Below are positions 1 to 6,661 of a stretch of DNA of 8,735 nt, in pieces. The position numbers and the translations under genes are program-made. The stretch spans positions 1-8,735 of the forward strand of contig JANQUM010000114.1 in the NCBI GenBank assembly GCA_030731175.1, given 5' to 3'. Source of the stretch: Spirosomataceae bacterium. GTDB taxonomy: Bacteria; Bacteroidota; Bacteroidia; Cytophagales; Spirosomataceae. The notes beneath the pieces are model-generated. The model saw only the letters and a list, made by a program, of their open reading frames with translations, made no database searches and was not told the origin of the DNA. Every line of letters begins with the position of its first letter. Position 1 is the stretch's first letter.

Positions 1-1
1 T

Positions 2-742
2 TTAAATTTTCTTTGCCACCATTCCGTAAGCTAACGGAAAGCGTTGGGCGGTTTTGGTTGAAATGCGTTTGCCGAATGCGGTTTTGTTCAGAACACGGAC
101 TTTCCACTGCACAAACTTTGAAATACTTTTTCCGATTACCGGAAAACCCACAAAATACTTGGCGATTATATCCGCTAATATTTCAGGAATACCGCCAAGC
201 GGCTCTAAATAAACCACCTCGAAACCGTTTTCTTCAGACATACTTCGTAACGCATGTTTGGTATATCTAAAAAAGTCGAATGGCTCTTCGTGTAAATGGT
301 AGAAAAATGGGACATTCATTATAAATGTACCGCCCGATTTTAAAACACGGTTAATTTCCTGAATTAGTTGCTCCGGTCTGCGGATATGCTCCAAAACATC
401 AGATAAAATAACGGTATCGAATGTATTATCCGCCAACGGCAATGGCTCGTTCAGGTCAGCTTCGAGGTCTAAATATTCGTTTTTGTGGAGAGTATTTCCC
501 CAATCCACGCACGTATTTTCCTCAACGAGCGATTGATATTTTTCAAAAAGCGGCACGTTCCCGCAGCCTAAATCAAGTAGTTTTCCGTGAGCGTTTTTTG
601 GTAAAATGGTTTCGTAAAAAGCCGCAATGCAATCCACCATTAACCGCGATGCAACCGAAACGTGTGTCTCGTCCCGGGAGGCTTTTAGCACAGAATCTTT
701 TATGACAAACTTGGTTGGTTTCCAGCGTTCTTTATGCTGCAT
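2..742 (-). CDS. Class I SAM-dependent methyltransferase (Methyltransf_11 type)
   Basis: A 246-residue soluble protein predicted to transfer a methyl group from S-adenosylmethionine to an unknown acceptor. Motif I, the SAM-binding glycine loop, is LLDLGCG at residues 55-61. The acidic residue after strand 2 is in CVDW (78-81). Motif II/III is DTVILSDVLEHI at 109-120, followed by the usual LKSGGTFIMNVPF (134-146). The segment HEEPFDFFRYT (151-161) is the 'H-E-x-P-x-D-x-x-R-Y-T' signature common in methyltransferases found near sugar and cell-surface genes. There is no signal peptide or membrane helix. The ATG lies inside the end of the YfhO gene, in another frame with an 11-base overlap, so translation is probably coupled. 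The TAA stop is at bases 2-4, so the gene is complete. The fold is secure. The substrate is unknown; a sugar, lipid carrier or glycan acceptor is inferred from the neighbour only. Confidence 0.93.
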   Translation of the reverse strand: MQHKERWKPTKFVIKDSVLKASRDETHVSVASRLMVDCIAAFYETILPKNAHGKLLDLGCGNVPLFEKYQSLVEENTCVDWGNTLHKNEYLDLEADLNEPLPLADNTFDTVILSDVLEHIRRPEQLIQEINRVLKSGGTFIMNVPFFYHLHEEPFDFFRYTKHALRSMSEENGFEVVYLEPLGGIPEILADIIAKYFVGFPVIGKSISKFVQWKVRVLNKTAFGKRISTKTAQRFPLAYGMVAKKI

Positions 743-3230
743 TTTCTTCTTTTTTCTGTCGGAAATCCATAAAAATTGCCCCTAAAATAAGTAGCACCCA
801 AGCTATTGAAGCCGCTAAATCTACTTTTTGACCGCTTTCAACGGTAACTGGATTGAAGACGAATTCGATGGTGTGTTTTCCTGCCGGAACAACCATTGAG
901 CGGAGCACGTAATCCGCCCTAAAATGCGGGGCTACTTTTCCGTCGATGCTCGAAATCCAGTCTTCGTTTCCTTTGTAATAGTTTTCTGAGAATACCACCA
1001 CTTCTTGATTCGGACTATTGAATTCGTAAGTAAGTTTATTGGGTTTGTATTCTGTCAATCTAATTTTTGCGGTCGAATCTCCCGATGCTTTTACGTTTTC
1101 GAGGAAATTAGCGAAACGGACATCTACCACGGCGGTTGAGCCAGGGTTTAGTGAGTCCAGTGCCGCCATTTCTTCGTTGGCATTGTTCACCATTTTGATT
1201 TCCGAAACCGCCCAGGCGTTGCCCAAAGCAGCCGGGTTTTGCTGGGCCTGCGGTTGCCCGTCTGGGCCTTGCGTAATGAAATATTTAGTGTTGAGCATAT
1301 TCAACACCTGCATATTATTTTTTGAAATCTGATTTTCAATCAATTCGTTGTAACGGGCAAGTTTTACAGTATGATAACCGCCCACCGATTTGTGAAAATA
1401 CGAAGTAAGCGAACTCTGAAACGGATTGCCCGAAGCCACATCAATCACTCTAAAGTGCGGGTCTTTATCTTGCAGGATTTGTTGATCGGCGGTGGTCATC
1501 GTAAATAATGCTTCCCGCGAACGAGCCGCCCGCACAAAATCATCTGCGTTTAGGTAGCGTTTATCTACCGCCCAGAGGTCAACCAATGTAAGGAAAACCA
1601 AGATTCCGCCCACAATAGTGACGTTTTTCAATTTATCGGTAACGAACGCCCAAAGCAGCCCCGCCGTTAGTAAAATAAAAATGATGCTTCGCCACGCGTC
1701 GGCTTGTAGAAGCGAGGCTCGATCTTCTAATAACGCATTGTAAACGTCGTTTGCGGCGGTTTGGTTTTCGCCAAAAGCCTGAGCTAAACTTCCCCGCAAG
1801 GCTTCGTCGTTTGCGGTTGTCATGTCAAAAACTGATGGAATCAAGGCAAATATTAATGATAGCCCCGCTGTAACACCAACGCTGATAGCGAGGGGCTTTT
1901 TGAAGTCGTTCCAAGCGGGTTTATTTTCAAAAATAAATTTCAGACCCAATGCCGCAATCACCACAAAACAAAGTTGCGTTAATGACATAATCATACTTAG
2001 CGACCGGAACTTGTTAAACATCGGGAGGTAATCAAACCACAGGTTATTCAGCACCGTGAAATTTCCACCCCACGCAATCGTCAAGCAGAAAATACCGCTA
2101 ATCAAATACGGCCATCGGTAGCGTTTATCTGCAAAGAAAAGACCCAAAACGAATAAAAAGCAAAGCACCGCTCCGGCGTAAGATGGTCCGCCCGAAAAAG
2201 TCTGGTCGCCCCAGTAAGTAGGTAGGCTTTGCGTAAATTGCGAAGCGTTTGCCTGATCTACGCCAATTCGGGTGAGGGTTTTGTAAACTTCAGAATCATT
2301 ATCTAACGCTCCGCCGCCCGACGCTCCGCCCGAAAAATTCGGAATTAATAAGGTAAAAGATTCCAGTTTGCCGTAACTCCACTGAAAAGCGTAATCACGG
2401 TCAAGTCCGGTTTCGGGTTTTGCGGTTACTCCATCAGTTGCGGTTGTCAATTCCGAACCTCCGCGGTTGGTTTCTTTGGCGTGATCGGTGGAAGTCCAGA
2501 TGCGGGAAGTATTGGTCAATGCAGCGGTAACGCCAAGTAGTAAAAATAGCCCGACCGCCACGGCGAATTTCGGGATTTTGTTATTTTGAAACGCCCGAAC
2601 AATTTCAAAAATGCCGTAAATACCGATGATAAATGCGGAATAATAAGTTATCTGGAAGTGGTTGGCGTTTAGCTCTAAACCAATGCCCAAACTGAATAAA
2701 GCCGCTCCGAGCCACGGCCTGCCCCGAAAGCCAACTGCCATACCGCCCAATATAATTGGCACAAACGCCAAGGCGTAAACTTTTGCCAAATGTCCAGCTT
2801 CGATAATTAAAATATTGTATGAGAAAAAAGCGTAGGCAATTGCTCCCAAAACGCTCGGCCACAACCCCGCCCGAAGCGAAATCAGTAAAATGTAGGCCCC
2901 GAGTAAATACAAGAAAATGTAAGTTCCTTGTAGAGTAAACAGGCGGTAAAGGATTTCCTGAATTTGGTAAAAAATGCTTTTAGTATATTCGCCACCGATA
3001 AAATACGTCGGCATTCCGCCGAAGATACTATTCGTCCAGCCGGTCCATTCACCGGTTTCTTCCGTGAATTTTTGCAATTCTGATTGGGCTGCGTAGAATT
3101 GGCGGGGGTCAGATTGCCGGATTTCTTTTCCGTTCAGAATCGGACTCATATAACCAACCGACAAAGCGGCGAAGCCAACCACGACGATTAAATGCGGTAA
3201 CAGCGAACGGAAATTAATGTATTTTTTCAT
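732..3230 (-). CDS. YfhO-family polytopic membrane protein (probable GT-C type glycosyltransferase)
   Basis: An 832-residue inner-membrane protein of the YfhO family. In Firmicutes, members are linked to glycosylation of cell-envelope polymers from polyprenyl-phosphate sugars; the role in Bacteroidota is not established. I see about 13-14 hydrophobic helices, at roughly 13-30, 104-120, 123-140, 150-165, 173-188, 197-213, 223-238, 350-367, 374-388, 411-432, 447-463, 513-531, 538-552 and 807-822. The first outer loop carries EIRQSDPRQFY (36-46) with the acidic residue expected in GT-C enzymes, and GGMPTYFIGG (71-80). Large soluble loops lie at 240-350 and 553-806; the latter ends in a beta-rich domain (about 722-800) typical of the family. 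A TTG codon 15 bases upstream (3245) opens the frame further, but the ATG at 3230 gives the usual MKK start followed directly by the first helix. The gene overlaps the downstream methyltransferase start. Family is certain; the reaction is inferred. Confidence 0.92.
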   Translation of the reverse strand: MKKYINFRSLLPHLIVVVGFAALSVGYMSPILNGKEIRQSDPRQFYAAQSELQKFTEETGEWTGWTNSIFGGMPTYFIGGEYTKSIFYQIQEILYRLFTLQGTYIFLYLLGAYILLISLRAGLWPSVLGAIAYAFFSYNILIIEAGHLAKVYALAFVPIILGGMAVGFRGRPWLGAALFSLGIGLELNANHFQITYYSAFIIGIYGIFEIVRAFQNNKIPKFAVAVGLFLLLGVTAALTNTSRIWTSTDHAKETNRGGSELTTATDGVTAKPETGLDRDYAFQWSYGKLESFTLLIPNFSGGASGGGALDNDSEVYKTLTRIGVDQANASQFTQSLPTYWGDQTFSGGPSYAGAVLCFLFVLGLFFADKRYRWPYLISGIFCLTIAWGGNFTVLNNLWFDYLPMFNKFRSLSMIMSLTQLCFVVIAALGLKFIFENKPAWNDFKKPLAISVGVTAGLSLIFALIPSVFDMTTANDEALRGSLAQAFGENQTAANDVYNALLEDRASLLQADAWRSIIFILLTAGLLWAFVTDKLKNVTIVGGILVFLTLVDLWAVDKRYLNADDFVRAARSREALFTMTTADQQILQDKDPHFRVIDVASGNPFQSSLTSYFHKSVGGYHTVKLARYNELIENQISKNNMQVLNMLNTKYFITQGPDGQPQAQQNPAALGNAWAVSEIKMVNNANEEMAALDSLNPGSTAVVDVRFANFLENVKASGDSTAKIRLTEYKPNKLTYEFNSPNQEVVVFSENYYKGNEDWISSIDGKVAPHFRADYVLRSMVVPAGKHTIEFVFNPVTVESGQKVDLAASIAWVLLILGAIFMDFRQKKEENAA

Positions 3231-3286
3231 GAAATTAGCGGGCAATTAAAAGCGGTTATTCTTTTATCAGGAATTAAAATTGTTGC

Positions 3287-3294
3287 CAAAAATA
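3287..3294 (-). promoter_or_regulatory. Candidate Bacteroidota -7 box upstream of the YfhO gene
   Basis: Read on the minus strand this is TATTTTTG, an exact match to the Bacteroidota -7 consensus TAnnTTTG. It would place the transcript start near 3280 and leave a leader of about 50 bases before the ATG at 3230. No TTTG-like -33 element is present at 19-20 bases upstream, so the promoter may be weak or depend on an activator. It lies in the 111-base gap after the YdeI-family gene, in which I see no terminator, so read-through from that gene is also possible. Confidence 0.45.
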
Positions 3295-3341
3295 CGGATT
3301 CTTACCGATGAATGACGCTTTTGGTTTAAAAACTGCTGCTT

Positions 3342-3929
3342 TCAGGGGCGATACTGATTTGCCCGCTCGTTACGTTGAGCCATTTCTGAAATTTCCTTTA
3401 TTCTTTTTTGTCGGGTTTCAGCTCGTTTGGCGTTGAAGAGCCATTCCAAGATTCCCCGTTTTACAGAGCGGGGAAATGCTTCAAAGTTTTCGCTGGAAGC
3501 AGTAAGTTTGTCAAAGGCTTCGTTCAAATCTGCGGGAATAATCAGATTTTCTACGTCATCAAGGGCCGTCCAGGTTTCGGTTTGCTTCGCGGTTTTTATC
3601 ATATCAAGACCCGCCGGAGCGATGCGGTTTTTGCTTAATAACCGTTCAATTTTTTCTTTATTTACTCTGCTCCAATTGCTCTTCGGGTTTCGTTTGGCGA
3701 AATACTGGTAATAACTTTCACCGTCCCGTTTGTTTATTGAGCTGTCAATCCAACCGAAACAAAGGGCTTCGTCCACGGCTTCGTCGTAGTAAACGCTCGG
3801 TGTCTCGCTGTCTTTGTGATAAATAATTAACCATAATTTTTTTTCAAGCGAATGGTTCTTTTCTAACCATCGCCGCCATTCTGACGTGCTTTTTGCGTGA
3901 AAAGTTGCAACACCTTTGTGAGTTTCCAT
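3342..3929 (-). CDS. YdeI/OmpD-associated family protein
   Basis: A 195-residue soluble protein of the YdeI/OmdA ('bacteriocin-protection') family. Members are small cytoplasmic proteins whose biochemical role is poorly known; the name comes from an association with outer-membrane porin and peptide resistance in enteric bacteria. Hallmarks are the N-terminal SEWRRWLEKNH (16-26), the core YYDEAVDEALCFGWIDSSI (47-65), FAKRNPKSNWSRVNKEKI (77-94), and the C-terminal helical OmdA tail FPRSVKRGILEWLFNAKRAETRQKRIKEI (about 152-180), whose TRxxRI pattern is characteristic. I choose the ATG at 3929. The longer frame from a TTG at 3944 would begin inside the terminator U-tract of trxA and adds only MYFRL. 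There is no Shine-Dalgarno site. The gene sits just below the trxA terminator and 111 bases above the YfhO start. Family confident, function unknown. Confidence 0.9.
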   Translation of the reverse strand: METHKGVATFHAKSTSEWRRWLEKNHSLEKKLWLIIYHKDSETPSVYYDEAVDEALCFGWIDSSINKRDGESYYQYFAKRNPKSNWSRVNKEKIERLLSKNRIAPAGLDMIKTAKQTETWTALDDVENLIIPADLNEAFDKLTASSENFEAFPRSVKRGILEWLFNAKRAETRQKRIKEISEMAQRNERANQYRP

Positions 3930-3933
3930 GAGC

Positions 3934-3965
3934 CGAAAATACAAAAAGCCCCGAAATTTTTCAAC
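3934..3965 (-). promoter_or_regulatory. Candidate promoter of the YdeI-family gene, overlapping the trxA terminator
   Basis: On the minus strand, GTTG (3965-3962) is followed after exactly 20 bases by TATTTTCG (3941-3934), close to the Bacteroidota pattern TTTG-N19/20-TAnnTTTG with one mismatch in each box. Initiation about 6-7 bases past the -7 box would fall at or next to the A of the ATG at 3929, implying a leaderless or nearly leaderless mRNA. The element shares its DNA with the terminator hairpin. Its match is imperfect, so it remains a candidate. Confidence 0.35.
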
Positions 3966-3975
3966 TTCGAGGCTT
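3940..3975 (-). terminator. Intrinsic terminator after trxA
   Basis: On the minus strand a 10-base stem (AAGCCTCGAA pairing with TTCGGGGCTT, one G-U wobble) closes a 10-base loop and runs straight into a T-rich tract (TTTTTGTATTTT). It starts about 29 bases past the trxA stop. On the plus strand the wobble becomes a C/A mismatch and no T-run follows, so it acts only for minus-strand transcripts. Confidence 0.8.
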
Positions 3976-4004
3976 CTTAAAATCGTTTATCTTCTTGTTA
4001 TGTC

Positions 4005-4304
4005 TTACAGATACGGCTCAACAATTTTCTTCAATTGCGGAAGCATCATTGCTCCAGATTGACGAAATTTCTGCTGACCATCTTTAAAAACCATAATTGT
4101 TGGTACGCCCGAAACCTTGTATTTCTTCTGTAACGCTGGGTTTTTATCAATGTCAATTTTAATGATTTTTACACTGTCGCCCATTTGATCGGCGAGTTGC
4201 TGTAAGGCGGGTGCCATTTGCTTGCAAGGGCCGCACCATTCGGCGTGGAAATCTATTAAAACGGGCTTGTCTGATTTTATTAAGTCTTCAAATGTTCCTG
4301 TCAT
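4005..4304 (-). CDS. trxA: Thioredoxin
   Basis: A 99-residue single-domain thioredoxin, slightly shorter than the usual 105-110. It reduces disulfides in cytoplasmic proteins, accepting electrons from thioredoxin reductase. The active site is WCGPC (residues 23-27) preceded by VLIDFHAEWCGPC; the buried acidic residue is D18, and the cis-proline loop is VSGVPT with P68. The DIDKNPALQKKYKV segment (51-64) and the C-terminal helix (88-97) complete the fold. There is no signal peptide or lipobox, so it is cytoplasmic rather than one of the exported TlpA/ResA-like reductases common in Bacteroidota. It lies between two strong terminators and is therefore probably transcribed alone. No convincing TTTG/TAnnTTTG pair is visible upstream, though AT-rich stretches with a TTTG at 4347-4350 could serve. 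The symbol trxA is assigned by active site and size; genomes of this group usually hold several paralogues. Confidence 0.93.
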   Translation of the reverse strand: MTGTFEDLIKSDKPVLIDFHAEWCGPCKQMAPALQQLADQMGDSVKIIKIDIDKNPALQKKYKVSGVPTIMVFKDGQQKFRQSGAMMLPQLKKIVEPYL

Positions 4305-4374
4305 GTCTGTATTTTTTTAAGTCTCTAAATATTTAAAATAAACAGTCAAAGGCTGTACAGAGTTCATTCCACAA

Positions 4375-4404
4375 AAAAGCACCGCAATTGCTTACGGTGC
4401 TTTT
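4375..4404 (-). terminator. Intrinsic terminator after the ppiD-like gene
   Basis: A perfect 10-base inverted repeat (AAAAGCACCG / CGGTGCTTTT) encloses a 10-base loop. Reading on the minus strand the stem continues into TTTTTTG, a good U-tract, starting 24 bases past the ppiD-like stop. The plus-strand side ends in TTTTC and could weakly stop opposing transcripts. No plus-strand gene is near, so it serves the minus-strand gene and separates it from trxA. Confidence 0.9.
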
Positions 4405-4428
4405 CAATTTTGTTTTAGCTAAATTTTA

Positions 4429-6519
4429 TCAAAAGAATTTGTAGCGGCTATCTACGATATTCGCTCTTTCTCTGATTAATTGGTTTGCCAATACGCTCGC
4501 GTTATACGACCCGAAACGCTGACCTAACTGCTCTTTGTATTGCGTGTAATCTGCAATTTCAGGAGCGTTTGTGCGGTTTTTAACTTCTACGATAAATACG
4601 CCGTTTTCGCCCGTAAATACTTCGCTACGCTTTCCTTTTGGTAGGCCAAATATTTTTCCGATTGCAATTGGGTCAATTCCGGCACTGTTTAACATTCCGG
4701 TTGCCATGTTAATATCTGTTACGCTTTCTACCAATGCACCAGCACCGAAAGATTTCGCAATGCTATTGAAATCGCCTTTTGCATTCTTTAATTTAGCTGC
4801 GATAATTTCTGCTTTCTTCTCATTCCGAACTGCTGTAGCAAGTTCCTCACGGAAATCTTCTATGCCAGGATTTTCTTTGTCGGTTTTGCTTTTTAGAGCA
4901 GCAACCACGAAGCTGTCGTTGATTTCAAATAGGCGATCCGAAGCGTTGTTAACTTTTGTTTTGTCGTTATAGCTCCAAAGTACAATTTCACGACCTTCCT
5001 GAATTGTGTTGAAAGATTGAGCCGTTGGGTTCACCTTATCTGCCGTGAAAACAACTAAGCCTTCCTGCTTGGCTACGTCTGCCAAATCAGATGCTTTTTT
5101 GATTTTTGTGCGAACCGCCTCTGCTTTTTGGTAAACCTCGTTGCGGGTTGCTTCGCTCGGCGTTAGTACGCGGCTGATTGTTGCCACATCATATTTGTTG
5201 GCAGATTTTGAACCTGTAACTTTTATGATATGGTAGCCAAACTGAGACTGCACCAAGTCAGGTACTAAACCATCATTGCTAAATGCAGCGGCGTCAAAAG
5301 GGGCAACCATTGCACCACGACCAAAATAACCCAAATCTCCGCCCTTATCTTTTGAGCCCGGATCGGTGCTATTTGCGGCAGCTAAAGCAGCAAAATTTCC
5401 ACCCGCTTTTACTTGAGCAAGTAAATTGTCGGCAAGGGTTTTGTCGGCAACCAAAATATGGCTCGCCCGAACGCTGTCCTTATCCATCTTACGACCTTGG
5501 AATTTGTAAATGCTGTACGCTTGTCCTTCTTTAAAAGGCCCAACTATCTGACCTTCAATACCGTTATCAAGTGCGGAAACAACTTCTGCTGGCAGCTCGG
5601 AAGCACCGCGAAGGTTATTGTAGCGAATATCAGAATTTGCTGATGCGTACGCTTGCGGGTTTGGAGCCTTCGCAAGTCCTTTGGCGTATTCACGCAAATC
5701 GCTCATCATTGAGATACTATCTTCTTTTGATGATTCTATCTGGAAAACAACGTAATCAAACGTCCGGCTATTGTAGCCCGTAAATTCGTCTTTGTGGCTG
5801 CTGAGGTACGAAGAAAGTTCGCCGTCAGTAACTTTGATTGTAGAATCATTTACGCTGTAAAACGGAACGTAAAGGTATTCTGCGTCTGCTTTCATGGTTT
5901 GAGAAACGTACTCACGTTTTGCTTCTGCTTTTGTGATGTAGCTTGAGCCCGTTAGTAAGTTTTCGTATTTCTCGCGAATGCGAAATTGCACTAACTGCTT
6001 TTTGAAATCATCCCAAGCAATTTTTTGTGCTTCAGGAAGTTGATTGTTTGCAACGGCTGTGATAAACTCCATGTGACGCTGACGGTCGTACTGTCCGGTT
6101 TGCTGATCCGTAAATTGCTGACGCACGTATGGGTGTAGGTTGGTTGTTCCCTGCACCATTTCTTTCAGTTCTTCGGGTGTTACTGTCAATCCTAAGTCCT
6201 CAAATTCTTCGGTGAAAGCCGTATTGAAAATTAGCTCTTCCCAAACCTGATCCCGTAATTGCTGAATCTCTTGCTGATTTGCAGTTCTGCCGCTTTGGTT
6301 TTCGTAGTTTACACGAGCCACTTCGACTTTCTCCATGAATTGTTGGTAGTCAATGCCCGTTCCGGCTATTTCGCCAACTTTGTTATCGCCGCCGAATAAT
6401 CCGCCGCCACCTTGAGCGGACGACATCAAATCTCCACCCACGATAAAGGCGATGAGAGCTACTGCCAACACGCCAACTGCAAGACCCGAACGCTCTCTGA
6501 TTTTATTAATAAGTGCCAT
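4429..6519 (-). CDS. ppiD: Membrane-anchored parvulin-type peptidyl-prolyl isomerase (PpiD/SurA-like)
   Basis: A 696-residue inner-membrane chaperone that should help fold proteins emerging into the periplasm. It starts with MALINKIRERSG and one helix (about 13-29) in signal-anchor orientation, typical of PpiD, then a Gly-rich linker (37-44, GGGGLFGG). A SurA-like helical chaperone domain spans about 46-215. The parvulin PPIC domain is at 350-437, with RASHILV (351-357), GGDLGYFGRGAMV (393-405), PFDAAAF (407-413) and SQFGYHIIKV (425-434). About 260 residues follow, longer than the E. coli protein tail (E. coli PpiD is about 623 residues). Segments before and after the active domain (about 310-342, 512-544, 619-648) resemble the second half of a parvulin fold and may be degenerate copies. 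The ATG at 6519 follows an A/T-rich leader about 48 bases long from a clear promoter. The gene stands alone, ending in a strong terminator. Confidence 0.93.
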   Translation of the reverse strand: MALINKIRERSGLAVGVLAVALIAFIVGGDLMSSAQGGGGLFGGDNKVGEIAGTGIDYQQFMEKVEVARVNYENQSGRTANQQEIQQLRDQVWEELIFNTAFTEEFEDLGLTVTPEELKEMVQGTTNLHPYVRQQFTDQQTGQYDRQRHMEFITAVANNQLPEAQKIAWDDFKKQLVQFRIREKYENLLTGSSYITKAEAKREYVSQTMKADAEYLYVPFYSVNDSTIKVTDGELSSYLSSHKDEFTGYNSRTFDYVVFQIESSKEDSISMMSDLREYAKGLAKAPNPQAYASANSDIRYNNLRGASELPAEVVSALDNGIEGQIVGPFKEGQAYSIYKFQGRKMDKDSVRASHILVADKTLADNLLAQVKAGGNFAALAAANSTDPGSKDKGGDLGYFGRGAMVAPFDAAAFSNDGLVPDLVQSQFGYHIIKVTGSKSANKYDVATISRVLTPSEATRNEVYQKAEAVRTKIKKASDLADVAKQEGLVVFTADKVNPTAQSFNTIQEGREIVLWSYNDKTKVNNASDRLFEINDSFVVAALKSKTDKENPGIEDFREELATAVRNEKKAEIIAAKLKNAKGDFNSIAKSFGAGALVESVTDINMATGMLNSAGIDPIAIGKIFGLPKGKRSEVFTGENGVFIVEVKNRTNAPEIADYTQYKEQLGQRFGSYNASVLANQLIRERANIVDSRYKFF

Positions 6520-6573
6520 TTAAAAGTATATAATAATTAGTGTAAAAAAACGCATTTTTAGAAAAACGAGCCG

Positions 6574-6604
6574 CAAAAATAGCGACTTCATGTTCATTAA
6601 CAAA
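6574..6604 (-). promoter_or_regulatory. Promoter of the ppiD-like gene (Bacteroidota sigma-A type)
   Basis: On the minus strand, TTTG (6604-6601) is followed after exactly 19 bases by TATTTTTG (6581-6574). Both boxes and the spacing match the known Bacteroidota consensus TTTG-N19-TAnnTTTG in full. The transcript would start near 6567 and carry a leader of about 48 A/T-rich bases to the ATG at 6519. This is the clearest promoter in the window and suggests constitutive, house-keeping expression. Confidence 0.75.
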
Positions 6605-6624
6605 GATTTAATAGTATTGATTAT

Positions 6625-6650
6625 ATGGCATTCTGCAAGATTTGTGCCAT
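6625..6650. repeat. Short inverted repeat between the lactonase gene and the ppiD promoter
   Basis: ATGGCA (6625-6630) and TGCCAT (6645-6650) form a perfect 6-base inverted repeat around a 14-base spacer. It lies 12 bases past the stop of the lactonase gene and 20 bases upstream of the ppiD -33 box. No T-run follows on either strand, so it is a poor intrinsic terminator. It could be a weak 3'-end structure, an operator half-site pair, or chance. Confidence 0.25.
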
Positions 6651-6661
6651 TTATGAACGGA

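Noticed and set aside
4353..4360. Palindrome CTGTACAG between trxA and the ppiD terminator
   Set aside because: An 8-base palindrome occurs by chance and no second copy or adjacent promoter box supports an operator.
4571..4972. Plus-strand open frame of 133 residues opposite the ppiD-like gene
   Set aside because: It lies wholly within a well-supported gene on the other strand, shows no recognisable domain and has no promoter.
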